64,000 bases of DNA from Limnohabitans sp. 2KL-1 (GTDB lineage Bacteria; Pseudomonadota; Gammaproteobacteria; Burkholderiales; Burkholderiaceae_C): positions 735,463-799,462 of the forward strand of contig NZ_NESL01000002.1 in assembly GCF_003063435.1 (NCBI RefSeq). The letters are read 5' to 3'. Of this stretch, positions 25,598-34,471 are shown in pieces (within the stretch, counting starts at the first letter, position 1; every line of letters starts with the position of its first letter). The translations under genes and the position numbers were made by a program. The notes beneath the pieces are model-generated. The model was not told where the DNA came from. It saw nothing but the letters and a program-made list of their open reading frames with translations, and made no database searches.

Positions 25598-27751
25598 GAA
25601 GTTTCATTTCACGAAGAAATCAAGGCCCTGCGCATGGGCGCGGGCGAGGTCTTTCACGGCGAGGGCATTCTGGCCATCACCAAGGGCCTGCTGCAATCGG
25701 GTGTGAGTTATGTGGGTGGCTACCAGGGCGCCCCGGTCTCGCACCTCCTCGATGTGATGGTGCAGGCCAAGCCCTACATGGACGAGCTGGGTGTGCATGT
25801 GGAAGCGTGTTCCAACGAAGCCTCGGCTGCGGCCATGCTGGGCGCGTCCATCCACTACCCGATTCGCGGGGCGGTGACCTGGAAGTCGATTGTGGGCACC
25901 AACGTGGCGGCCGACGCGCTGTCCAATTTGTCCTCACCCGGCGTGACGGGTGGCGTGCTGATCGTGGTGGGCGAAGACTACGGCGAAGGCGCCAGCGTCA
26001 TTCAAGAGCGCACACACGCCTATGCCCTGAAGTCGGGCATGTGCCTGCTCGACCCTCGGCCTGAATTGGGCCAGATGGTCAACATGGTGGAGCACGGTTT
26101 TCGGTTGTCCGAAGCGTCCAACATGCCGGTGATGATGGAGTTGCGCATCCGTGCCTGCCATGTGCGCGGCCAGTTTGTGGCCAAGGACAACCAAGCCCCC
26201 CAACTCTCCAAAAAGCACCTGATCGACGAACCCGCTGGCTTCAACTACATGCGCCTGGCGCACCCGCCCGTGACCTTTGCGCAGGAAAAGCGCAAAGTGG
26301 AACACCGCCTGCCCGCCGCCCGCCAATACATTGCCGAGCAAGGCCTGAACGAACACTTTGAGGGCACGGCCCACCGCCACCTGGGCCTGATCGTGCAAGG
26401 GGGTCTGTACAACACGCTGATCCGCGCACTGCAGCAGTTCGACCTGGCCGATGCCTTTGGCGTGACCAGCCTGTCGGTGCTGGTGCTGAACGTGACCTAC
26501 CCGCTGGTGCCCGATGAGCTGGTGAATTTCTGCAAGGACAAATCGGCCGTGCTGCTGCTCGAAGAAGGCCAGCCCGAATACATCGAGCAGGAATTGGCCT
26601 TGATGCTGCGCCGCCTCGATCTGCAAACCCCACTGCATGGCAAAGACATGCTGCCCTCGGGCGGCGAGTACACCGCCGAAGTCATGGCCCAGGGTCTGCT
26701 GAAATTCATGGACCGCCACCAGGCCAACGCCGTGCCCGAAGCCACGCGCCAATGGCTGGCCACCAACGGCGAGCGCCGCCAGCAAGTGCAAACCCTCTTG
26801 GGCAGCCCCGTGCCCGCACGGCCACCAGGCATGTGCATCGGCTGCCCCGAGCGGCCCGTGTTTTCTGCGCTCAAACTGGCGCAACAAGATGTGGGTCCGG
26901 TGCACATCGCGGGCGACATCGGCTGCCACGCGCTGGCCACCTTCGAACCGTTTTCTTTTGGCCACTCCATCTTGGGTTACGGCATGAGCCTGGCCAGCCG
27001 GGCGGGCGTGTCGCCGCTCATGAAGCGCCGCGTGTTGTCGGTGATGGGTGACGGCGGTTTTTGGCACAACGGTTTGCTCACAGGCGTGCAAAGCGCGTTG
27101 TTCAACGGCGACGACGCGGTGCTGCTGATCTTCAAAAACGGCTACACCTCGGCCACGGGCACACAGGACATCATCAACACCCCCACCGACATCGCCAAAG
27201 AACTGGCGGGCGACAAGCGCCAGAGCATGGTGCACACCAACCAAACCATCGAGTCCACGCTCAAAGGCCTGGGCGTGCAGTGGCTGCGCACGGTGCACAC
27301 CTACGAGGTCAGCCACATGCAGGCCACGCTGACCGAAGCCTTCACCACCGAATTTCAGGGACTGAAAGTGATCGTGGCCGAGGGCGAGTGCCAACTGGAG
27401 CGCCAGCGCCGCATCAAGCCCTGGCTGGCCTCTCTGTTGTCCAAAGGCGAGCGGGTGGAGCGCGTGAAATACGGCGTGGACGAAGACGTGTGCAACGGCG
27501 ACCACGCCTGCATTCGGCTGTCAGGCTGCCCGACCTTGACGCTCAAAGACAACCCCGATCCGCTGAAAGTCGACCCGGTGGCCACCGTGATCGACGGCTG
27601 CGTGGGCTGCGGCCTGTGCGGCGAAAACGCCCACGCGGCCACGTTGTGCCCCTCGTTTTACCGCGCTGAAGTGGTGCAAAACCCCAAGCTGCACGAGCGC
27701 CTGTGGGCCCGCTGGCAAAGCCTGGCCACACGCTGGCTGCAACCCGCCTGA
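25595..27751 (+). CDS. iorA: Indolepyruvate:ferredoxin oxidoreductase alpha subunit
   Basis: Thiamine-diphosphate enzyme that oxidatively decarboxylates aryl-pyruvates (indolepyruvate, phenylpyruvate) to acyl-CoA, passing electrons to ferredoxin. The 718 residues open with the pyrimidine-binding region (GAGEVFHGEGILAITKGLL, GGYQGAPVSHLLD) and continue with the diphosphate domain, GDIGCHAL and GDGGFWHNGLL near residue 485. The C-terminus (about 632-685) is a fused two-[4Fe-4S] ferredoxin with DVCNGDHACIRLSGC and DGCVGCGLCG. Translation starts at TTG. The beta subunit follows after 22 bases, and a Bug receptor after that. Aromatic amino acid catabolism is inferred from the family. Confidence 0.93.
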   Translation: MEVSFHEEIKALRMGAGEVFHGEGILAITKGLLQSGVSYVGGYQGAPVSHLLDVMVQAKPYMDELGVHVEACSNEASAAAMLGASIHYPIRGAVTWKSIVGTNVAADALSNLSSPGVTGGVLIVVGEDYGEGASVIQERTHAYALKSGMCLLDPRPELGQMVNMVEHGFRLSEASNMPVMMELRIRACHVRGQFVAKDNQAPQLSKKHLIDEPAGFNYMRLAHPPVTFAQEKRKVEHRLPAARQYIAEQGLNEHFEGTAHRHLGLIVQGGLYNTLIRALQQFDLADAFGVTSLSVLVLNVTYPLVPDELVNFCKDKSAVLLLEEGQPEYIEQELALMLRRLDLQTPLHGKDMLPSGGEYTAEVMAQGLLKFMDRHQANAVPEATRQWLATNGERRQQVQTLLGSPVPARPPGMCIGCPERPVFSALKLAQQDVGPVHIAGDIGCHALATFEPFSFGHSILGYGMSLASRAGVSPLMKRRVLSVMGDGGFWHNGLLTGVQSALFNGDDAVLLIFKNGYTSATGTQDIINTPTDIAKELAGDKRQSMVHTNQTIESTLKGLGVQWLRTVHTYEVSHMQATLTEAFTTEFQGLKVIVAEGECQLERQRRIKPWLASLLSKGERVERVKYGVDEDVCNGDHACIRLSGCPTLTLKDNPDPLKVDPVATVIDGCVGCGLCGENAHAATLCPSFYRAEVVQNPKLHERLWARWQSLATRWLQPA

Positions 27752-27773
27752 ACACACCACTCAGAGACACACC

Positions 27774-29351
27774 ATGACCCAACCGATTTCGATTTTGCTG
27801 TGCGCCCTGGGCGGAGAAGGCGGCGGCGTGCTGGCCGACTGGCTGGTCGACGTGGCCCGCCACGCAGGCCACCCGGCGCAAGCCACCTCCATCCCCGGCG
27901 TTGCCCAGCGCACTGGTGCCACCACCTATTACCTGGAGGTTTATCCCCTGCCCCACAGCCAGCTGCAAGGCCGCTTGCCGGTGCTGGGTCTGAACCCGCT
28001 GCCGGGCAGGCTCGATGCGCTGGTGTCGTCCGAGTTGCTGGAGACCGCACGCCAAATTGGCAACGGGCTGGCTTCAAGCGACCGCACACTGGTCATCAGT
28101 GCCTCGTCACGCGCGCTCACCACCGCCGAAAAAATGACCATGGGCGATGGTCGCCGCCCCGAAGGACCGCTGCTCGACGTGGTGGCCACGCACAGCCTGC
28201 GCCACCATGTGATGGACATGGCCAGCCTGTGCCATCAAAGCGGCACCATGGTCAGCGCCGTCATGCTGGGTGCCATTGCGGGCAGTGGCTTACTGCCTTT
28301 TGCGCAGGCGCATTACGAGGCCGTGTTGGCGGGTCCAAGCAGCTCGGCCAAGGCCAGCTTGCGCGGCTTTGCACTGGCTTTTGATCTGGTGACGCGCCAA
28401 CGCGAACAGGCCCAGTATGTGGAGCATGTGATGAAGCCGGCTTTGCCTGCGCCCTCTACAGCGGCGGCTTTGCCTTCAGATGTGGCCGCCAAGTTTCCAG
28501 CAGCGCTGCACCCCTTGATGGCCCTGGCGCACCAACGCTTGGTGGAATACCAAGGTCCGGCTTATGCCCGTCTGTATGCGCAGCGCCTCGAACGATTGCT
28601 CAGTGCAGAAGCCAGTTCAAAAGACGCCAGCCGCCCCGTCACAGCCGAGACCACCCGCTGGCTGGCCCTGTGGATGGCCTTTGACGACATCATCCGTGTG
28701 GCCGACCTGAAAAGCCGCGCCAGCCGCTGGGACCGCGTGACGCAAGAGGTCAAGGCCAAGGAAGGCGATGTGCTCAAGGTGTACGACCACTTCAAGCCCG
28801 GCGTGCCCGAGTTGGCTGCATTGCTGCCGCAAGGCTTGGCCAGCCGGTTGCTGCGATGGGACCGCGCCCGCGTGGCCAATGGCAAAGTACCTTGGTCCAT
28901 GCCGCTCAAGGTGGCGCGGCACGCGCTGTGGGGCATGGCCAGCTTGCGCATCTTGGCCAGCTTGCGCGTCCTGCGCCCAATCGGCAGCCGCTATCAGGCC
29001 GAGCAAGCGCTGATCGAAGAGTGGCTGGGCGGCATTGAAAGCGCCACACGCCAGTCACCCGCGCTGGGCCTGGAACTGGCGCGTTGCGGGCAGCTCATCA
29101 AAGGTTACGGCAGCACCAACGAACGCGGCAAGGACAACCTGCTGCACATCCTGCGCCATGTGTGCGGCCCAGCCTCCAAAGTGCCTGTGGCCGAGCAAGC
29201 TGAGGCCGTGGCCCGCATCCGGCAAGCGGCCTTGCAAGACGAAGCCGGACAGGCGCTCGACCAGGCTTTGTTGCAACATGGTGCGCCAGCGCGTCCGGTC
29301 AAGGAGCAACCGGTGCTGTGGATGAAAAATCCGCGACTCAAAAAAACCTGA
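27774..29351 (+). CDS. iorB: Indolepyruvate oxidoreductase beta subunit, long form
   Basis: Gamma-type catalytic subunit that partners IorA. The first 200 residues are the pyruvate-ferredoxin oxidoreductase gamma domain, starting with ILLCALGGEGGGVLADWL and GVAQRTGATTYY. Classical IorB is only about 200 residues; this protein is 525 residues, with a C-terminal extension of about 300 mainly helical residues of unknown role. Long forms like this occur in other Burkholderiales. It follows iorA by 22 bases and precedes a Bug receptor by 55 bases, so all three are probably one operon. Confidence 0.9.
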   Translation: MTQPISILLCALGGEGGGVLADWLVDVARHAGHPAQATSIPGVAQRTGATTYYLEVYPLPHSQLQGRLPVLGLNPLPGRLDALVSSELLETARQIGNGLASSDRTLVISASSRALTTAEKMTMGDGRRPEGPLLDVVATHSLRHHVMDMASLCHQSGTMVSAVMLGAIAGSGLLPFAQAHYEAVLAGPSSSAKASLRGFALAFDLVTRQREQAQYVEHVMKPALPAPSTAAALPSDVAAKFPAALHPLMALAHQRLVEYQGPAYARLYAQRLERLLSAEASSKDASRPVTAETTRWLALWMAFDDIIRVADLKSRASRWDRVTQEVKAKEGDVLKVYDHFKPGVPELAALLPQGLASRLLRWDRARVANGKVPWSMPLKVARHALWGMASLRILASLRVLRPIGSRYQAEQALIEEWLGGIESATRQSPALGLELARCGQLIKGYGSTNERGKDNLLHILRHVCGPASKVPVAEQAEAVARIRQAALQDEAGQALDQALLQHGAPARPVKEQPVLWMKNPRLKKT

Positions 29352-29406
29352 ATTGGCTTCACACTTTCAAAATGACTCGCATTTGAAAAAACCCAAGGAG
29401 ACACGC

Positions 29407-30399
29407 ATGCATAAAACCAAATTCTTCTCACGCCGCGCCCTGAGCACCGCGCTGCTCGCCATCGTCACCGGCCCTGCCTTGTGCCTGAGCGCTGCCGCGC
29501 AAAGCTGGCCCACCAAGCCGGTCAAAATCGTGGTGAACTTTCCGCCGGGTGGTGCAGCCGACCAGATCGCCCGTGCCATCGGCGTGCCACTGGGCGAGGC
29601 GCTGGGCCAGCCTGTGGTGGTGGAAAACCGGGGCGGTGCCAACGGCAACCTGGGCGGCGAGATGGTCGCCAAATCACCGGCCGACGGCTACACCCTGCTC
29701 ATGAGTTCGGGCGGCATGGTCTCGGTCAACCCGCACATTTACGCCCGCATGCCCTTTGACCCTGCCAAAGACCTGGTGCCCGTGGCATCGGCCGCGCGTG
29801 TGCTGGTGTTTCTGGTGGCCAAGCCCAACTTCCCGGCCAACAACATCCAGGAGTTTCTGGCCCATGTGAAGGCCAACCCCGGGCGTTTGTCTTACGGCTC
29901 CGCAGGCAACGGCAGCTCACCCCACCTGGCCGGTGAAATGATGAAAAGCCAGGCCGGTCTGTTTGCTGTGCATGTGCCCTACCGGGGTGCAGCGCCCGCG
30001 CTGCAAGACGTACTGGCCGGGCAGTTGGACTTTTACTTTGATCCGGGCATTGGCCTGGGCCAGGTGCGGGCGGGCAAGCTCAAGCTGCTGGCCGTGGGCA
30101 GCATGAAGCGCTCGCCCCTGTTCCCCAACGTGCCCACGCTGGATGAAGCTGGTTTGAAGGGCTTTGATGCCGATTCGGTGTTCGGCTTTTACGCGCCTGC
30201 GGGCACGCCAGGCGATGTGGTCAACCGCGTCAACCGCGAGATCAACCGCATTTTGGGCACGCAAGCGCTGAAAGACCGCATCCAGAATCTGGGCGGAGAG
30301 GCCCTGCCCTTGACGCCCGCCGAGTTCGGTGCCCGCGCAGCGGACGATTCCAAACGCTTTGGTGCCATCATCCGCGAACGCAAGATCAGCGGAGATTGA
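29407..30399 (+). CDS. Bug/TctC family periplasmic solute-binding protein (3)
   Basis: Periplasmic receptor of the tripartite tricarboxylate transporter family. The ATG at 29407 follows AAGGAG (29395-29400) by 6 bases; the signal peptide is cleaved after about AAA (residue 31). QSWPTKPVKIVVNFPPGG, GYTLLMSSGG and HVPYRGAAPALQDVLAGQ are typical. It is 330 residues long. As the third gene after iorA and iorB it may deliver an aromatic keto acid or a precursor; no membrane subunits are nearby. It ends 6 bases before a convergent Crp-type regulator gene. Confidence 0.92.
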   Translation: MHKTKFFSRRALSTALLAIVTGPALCLSAAAQSWPTKPVKIVVNFPPGGAADQIARAIGVPLGEALGQPVVVENRGGANGNLGGEMVAKSPADGYTLLMSSGGMVSVNPHIYARMPFDPAKDLVPVASAARVLVFLVAKPNFPANNIQEFLAHVKANPGRLSYGSAGNGSSPHLAGEMMKSQAGLFAVHVPYRGAAPALQDVLAGQLDFYFDPGIGLGQVRAGKLKLLAVGSMKRSPLFPNVPTLDEAGLKGFDADSVFGFYAPAGTPGDVVNRVNREINRILGTQALKDRIQNLGGEALPLTPAEFGARAADDSKRFGAIIRERKISGD

Positions 30400-30405
30400 A
30401 GCGCA

Positions 30406-31032
30406 TCACACCCCGGCCAACTCGCGCAAGGCTTGCGGGTTGGGCAGGCCCAGCACGCGACCGCCGCCACTGATGAGCTGGCGCTCGCGCAAATGGCGCA
30501 GGACACGGGAAAAGGTTTCGGGCGCGATGCCCAGTTGCGCAGCAATGGTGCGTTTGCGCTCGGTCAGCTTCACCGCCAGGCTGCCGGTCAGGTCGACCGG
30601 CTCGGCGTGGCGCAACAGCCATTCGGCACACCGTGCATCGGCGTCTTTGGCCAGGCGGCTCACAGCCAGCTCGGTTTGCTGGCGCTGCGATCGCGCCATG
30701 TCCATGAGCAAGTTGCGCGAAGCCGCGGGCAGCGCCTGCACTTCGGCCACAAAATCGGACACGCTCACCTGCTGCAAATGCACTTCGGTTTCAGCCACGG
30801 CGTCCACCGCATGGGTCAGACCCAAGAGGCCCGAAGCAGCTTCCAGCCAAACTGGACCTTCAACCACACCCAGTTGGTGGGCCATTTGGCCATCGAGCAT
30901 CACCCCCAACACCACGCGCCCTTGCAGCACATGCGCAATGCGGTCAACCGCATCGCCACGGTGCAGCAGCACGGTGCCTGCCGCATGAATGGCCACGGGC
31001 TCGGACGATGGGGGCAGGGAGTTATCCAACAT
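30406..31032 (-). CDS. Crp/Fnr family transcriptional regulator
   Basis: A 208-residue regulator with an N-terminal cyclic-nucleotide-like beta barrel (HAAGTVLLHRGDAVDRIAHVLQG), a long dimer helix and a C-terminal winged helix (RTIAAQLGIAPETFSRVLRHL). It lacks the N-terminal Cys cluster of Fnr, so it is not an oxygen-sensing FeS type, and key phosphate-binding residues of Crp are not obvious; the signal is unknown. The ATG at 31032 was chosen; an in-frame GTG at 31077 would add 15 residues. It converges on the Bug receptor gene and lies downstream of glycerate kinase on the same strand. Confidence 0.85.
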   Translation of the reverse strand: MLDNSLPPSSEPVAIHAAGTVLLHRGDAVDRIAHVLQGRVVLGVMLDGQMAHQLGVVEGPVWLEAASGLLGLTHAVDAVAETEVHLQQVSVSDFVAEVQALPAASRNLLMDMARSQRQQTELAVSRLAKDADARCAEWLLRHAEPVDLTGSLAVKLTERKRTIAAQLGIAPETFSRVLRHLRERQLISGGGRVLGLPNPQALRELAGV

Positions 31033-31157
31033 GATGGCCACGAATGTGCCAGAGCCAGGCACAAGGGGCTTTGACACAAATCAATAACACCCCAACAGCC
31101 GCGGTGGGCCAAGGCCTTGACCACACAAGCCTGCCCATGCCCGGCAGGCTCAGCGGG

Positions 31158-32465
31158 TCAGAGCACCAGCATCGCCCGAAAATCGTTCACGTTGGTGTGC
31201 GTGGGCCCGGTGATGACCAGATCACCCAGGGACGCAAAAAAACCATACGCATCGTTGCGCTGCAAATGCTCGTCCACCTTGTGGCCCAGCGCCATGGCAC
31301 GGGCCAGCGTGTCTGGGCTCACCTGCGCACCCGCGTTGTCTTCGATACCGTCAATGCCGTCGGTGTCGGCCGCCAGCGCCCACACGCCGGGTTGGCCTTG
31401 CAGCGCTTGCGCCAGGCCCAGGCAGAACTCGCCGGCCCGGCCCCCGCGCCCTTTGGGCGTGCCTGCGGGCTGCGGCTTGATGGTCACAGTGGTCTCGCCA
31501 CCACTCAGGATCACGCAAGGCTTGGTGAAAGGCCCCAGACCCTTGGCAGCAGCACGGGCCAAGGCCGCGTGCACCTTGCCCACCTCGCGCGATTCGCCCT
31601 CAATCTCGTCGCTCAGGATGTAGGCGTTCAGCCCCTGAGCCCTTGCAGCTTGAGCGGCCGCCTCCAGCGATTGCTGCGGCGTGGCAATCATGTTCACGCT
31701 GTGTCCATCGAACACGGACGAGCCGGGTTTGGGCGTTTCCCACACACCGCTGCGCAAGGCTTGTTCCACTTCGGGCGGCACGGCCATCGCGTAGCGCTTG
31801 AGAATGGCCAACGCATCGGCACAACTCGTGGCATCCGGCACGGTGGGGCCACTGGCGATGATCGAAGGGTCATCGCCCGGCACATCGCTGATGGTCAGCG
31901 TGACCACCCGCGCCGGGGCACAAGCCGCTGCCAGACGCCCGCCCTTGATGCGCGAGAGGTGCTTGCGCAGGCAATTCATCTCGGAAATATTGGCCCCGCT
32001 GGCCAACAGCTGGCGGTTGATGTCCTGCTTGAGCTGCAGGCTGATGCCGTCGGCAGGCAAGGTCAGCAGTGACGAGCCACCGCCCGAGATCAGGCACAGC
32101 ACCAGGTCATCGGCCGTCAGGCCTTTTGTCAGTTCAAGCATGCGCTGTGCGGCTTGCAGCCCGGCAGCATCGGGCACCGGGTGCGAAGCCTCGACCACCT
32201 CGATGCGCGAGGGCAGGCCCTCTGGGCGTGGCGGCGTGTGGCCATAACGGGTGACCACCAGGCCCGACAGCGGGGCGTCCTGCGGCCAAAGCGCTTCAAC
32301 CGCTTGCGCCATCGCGCCCCCCGCTTTGCCCGCGCCCAGCACCAGGGTGCGGCCCTTGGCAGGGTCTGGCGGCGGGGGCAAATGGGCAGCGGTGTTGTGC
32401 AGGGGCAAGGCGCGTTGCACAGCCACGTCGTAGAGGTGACGAAGCAGTTGGGAGGGATCGTTCAT
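31158..32465 (-). CDS. Glycerate 2-kinase (MOFRL/TtuD type)
   Basis: Phosphorylates D-glycerate to 2-phosphoglycerate, joining glyoxylate, tartronate semialdehyde or hydroxypyruvate routes to glycolysis. The 435 residues contain the DUF4147 domain (LVLGAGKAGGAMA, CLISGGGSSLL, LRKHLSRIKGGRLA) and a C-terminal MOFRL domain (AADTDGIDG). The ATG at 32465 is preferred over the in-frame TTG at 32477. It lies 119 bases downstream of the split transketolase genes, on the same strand, and is the likely last gene of the TRAP/transketolase operon. Confidence 0.92.
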   Translation of the reverse strand: MNDPSQLLRHLYDVAVQRALPLHNTAAHLPPPPDPAKGRTLVLGAGKAGGAMAQAVEALWPQDAPLSGLVVTRYGHTPPRPEGLPSRIEVVEASHPVPDAAGLQAAQRMLELTKGLTADDLVLCLISGGGSSLLTLPADGISLQLKQDINRQLLASGANISEMNCLRKHLSRIKGGRLAAACAPARVVTLTISDVPGDDPSIIASGPTVPDATSCADALAILKRYAMAVPPEVEQALRSGVWETPKPGSSVFDGHSVNMIATPQQSLEAAAQAARAQGLNAYILSDEIEGESREVGKVHAALARAAAKGLGPFTKPCVILSGGETTVTIKPQPAGTPKGRGGRAGEFCLGLAQALQGQPGVWALAADTDGIDGIEDNAGAQVSPDTLARAMALGHKVDEHLQRNDAYGFFASLGDLVITGPTHTNVNDFRAMLVL

Positions 32466-32584
32466 TTGCACAGTCAATGGGCCCGAAGAAAACTACAAAT
32501 TCCAGTGTAGCCTGACAATCAAAAGCCCATCTGCACCCATCGGACACTGCAGACCATGCGCAGAAAGCGCCATCTGCGGCCTAT

Positions 32585-33589
32585 TCAAGCCAGCCAGGCC
32601 TTGATGCGGCTGTTCATTTTTTCCGCCGAAATGCCGTAGCGGTCGTGCAGCGTGGGCAAAGCGCCCGCGTCCAGGAAGGCATCGGGCAACGCCATCATGC
32701 GGAACTTGGTGGGCATCACCCCTTCACGCATCAACAAGCTGGCCACGGCCTCGCCCAAGCCACCCACGATGGAATGGTTTTCGGCCACCACCACCATGCG
32801 GCCTGGCTTGCGCACTTCGGCCAGGATCGTCGCCTCGTCCAAAGGCTTGATGGTCGGGCAATGCAACACCGCCACGTTGACCTTGTCTGCTTCGAGCTGC
32901 TTGGCCACCTCCAACGTGCGCATGGTCATGAAGCCGCTGGAGATCACCAGCACATCCGCACCTTCGCGCAGCATCTTGGCCTTGCCCAGCTCAAATCTGT
33001 AGTTGTACTCGTCCAGCACCAGCGGCACATTGCCGCGCAAGAGGCGCATGTAAACCGGGCCTTGGTGCTCGGCAATTTGCGGCACCGCCTGCTCGATGTC
33101 CAGCGCATCGCAAGGGTCCACCACTGTGAGGCCAGGAATGGCGCGCATCATCGCCAAGTCTTCGGTGGCCTGGTGGCTGGGGCCATAACCGGTGGTCAAA
33201 CCCGGCAAGGCGCAGCAGATTTTCACATTCAGGTTTTCTTCGGCAATGACCTGGTGGATGAAGTCATAGGCCCGGCGCGTGCCAAACACCGCATAGGTGG
33301 TGGCAAACGGAACCAAGCCTTCCTTGGCCATACCGCCAGCGGCGGCCATGAGCAACTGCTCGGCCATGCCCATCTGGAAAAAGCGCTCGGGGTAGGCCTG
33401 TGCAAACAGGTGCATGTCGGTGTACTTGCCTAGGTCGGCGGTCATGCCCACGATGTCGGGGCGGTTGGCGGCGTATTCGACCAGGGCCTTTCCAAACGGT
33501 GCGGCCTGCACACGCTGCCCGTCGGACGCGATCGAGGCGATCATGGCCGAGGTGGTCAGGCGGGGTTTCTTTTCGGTGACGGCGTTCAT
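32585..33589 (-). CDS. Transketolase, C-terminal subunit (split type)
   Basis: The pyrimidine-binding and C-terminal part of a two-subunit transketolase: 334 residues with FGKALVEYAANRPDIVGMTADLG read in two parts, FQMGMAEQLLMAAAGG (catalytic Glu helix), and ATTYAVF. Transketolases move a two-carbon ketol unit between sugars using thiamine diphosphate. The ATG at 33589 has GAGGA upstream. It follows the N-terminal subunit gene by 11 bases. The acceptor and donor sugars are unknown; split enzymes of this type often serve specialised catabolic pathways. Confidence 0.9.
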   Translation of the reverse strand: MNAVTEKKPRLTTSAMIASIASDGQRVQAAPFGKALVEYAANRPDIVGMTADLGKYTDMHLFAQAYPERFFQMGMAEQLLMAAAGGMAKEGLVPFATTYAVFGTRRAYDFIHQVIAEENLNVKICCALPGLTTGYGPSHQATEDLAMMRAIPGLTVVDPCDALDIEQAVPQIAEHQGPVYMRLLRGNVPLVLDEYNYRFELGKAKMLREGADVLVISSGFMTMRTLEVAKQLEADKVNVAVLHCPTIKPLDEATILAEVRKPGRMVVVAENHSIVGGLGEAVASLLMREGVMPTKFRMMALPDAFLDAGALPTLHDRYGISAEKMNSRIKAWLA

Positions 33590-33600
33590 CTTGGGTGTCC

Positions 33601-34440
33601 TCAGTTGTGGGATGCGTCCAGCACTTGCAGGGCTTGTTGCCACTCGGGCGGATCGACGCGGATGAAGTGGTTCTTCTCGCGGGTTTCGAGGAAGGGCACG
33701 CCCTTGCCCATGAGCGTGTCGCACAGGATCACGCGGGGCTTGGCCTCGGTCAACTGGCGCGCCGTGTCAAAGGCGCGCAGCACAGCAGGCAAATGGTTGC
33801 CGTCCACTCGCTGCACATGCCAGCCAAACGATGCCCATTTGTCAGCAAGGGGTTCAAAGCCCAGCACTTTAGACGAAGGGCCATCGGCCTGCTGGTTGTT
33901 GATGTCCACGATGCAGATCAAATTGCCCAGTCCGTGGTGAGCTGCGGCCATGGCGCCCTCCCAGGTTGATCCCTCGTCCAGCTCGCCGTCCGACATGGAG
34001 TTGTAGACAAAGGCCGGGTTGTTCTTGTGGCGCAAGGCCAGCGCCATGCCCACGGCAATCGGCAGGCCCTGGCCGAGCGAGCCGCCCGACATTTCCATGC
34101 CCGGCGTGTAACTGGCCATGCCCGACATGGGCAGGCGGCTGTCGTCGCTGCCGTAGGTTTCGAGTTCTTCTTCGCTGATGATTTTGGCTTCGATCAGCGC
34201 GGCATAAAACGCGATGGCGTAGTGACCGTGCGACAACAAGAAGCGGTCGCGGCCGTCCCACTGGGGGTCTTCGGGGCGAAAGTTCAGCGCGTGGCCATAA
34301 GCCACGGCCAGCACATCGGCGTAGCCCAACGCCTGGCCAATGTAGCCCTGGCCTTGCACTTCGCCCATGCGCAGGGCAAAGCGGCGGATGCGGTAGGCGC
34401 ATTGGGCAAGGGAGGACAGGGTGTCCTGAGCGGAATTCAT
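33601..34440 (-). CDS. Transketolase, N-terminal subunit (split type)
   Basis: The thiamine-diphosphate-binding part of the two-subunit transketolase, 279 residues. Features are RFLLSHGHYAIAFYAAL, SGGSLGQGLPIAVG and the diphosphate/Mg2+ motif DGELDEGSTWEGA followed by NNQQ. It is translated just before the C-terminal subunit (11 bases apart) and 31 bases after the TRAP large permease gene, so uptake and cleavage are probably co-expressed. Separate from the one-piece transketolase at 39318-41315. Confidence 0.92.
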   Translation of the reverse strand: MNSAQDTLSSLAQCAYRIRRFALRMGEVQGQGYIGQALGYADVLAVAYGHALNFRPEDPQWDGRDRFLLSHGHYAIAFYAALIEAKIISEEELETYGSDDSRLPMSGMASYTPGMEMSGGSLGQGLPIAVGMALALRHKNNPAFVYNSMSDGELDEGSTWEGAMAAAHHGLGNLICIVDINNQQADGPSSKVLGFEPLADKWASFGWHVQRVDGNHLPAVLRAFDTARQLTEAKPRVILCDTLMGKGVPFLETREKNHFIRVDPPEWQQALQVLDASHN

Positions 34441-34471
34441 GGCGTTTCTCCAAACAGCAAAGGAAAGTCAA

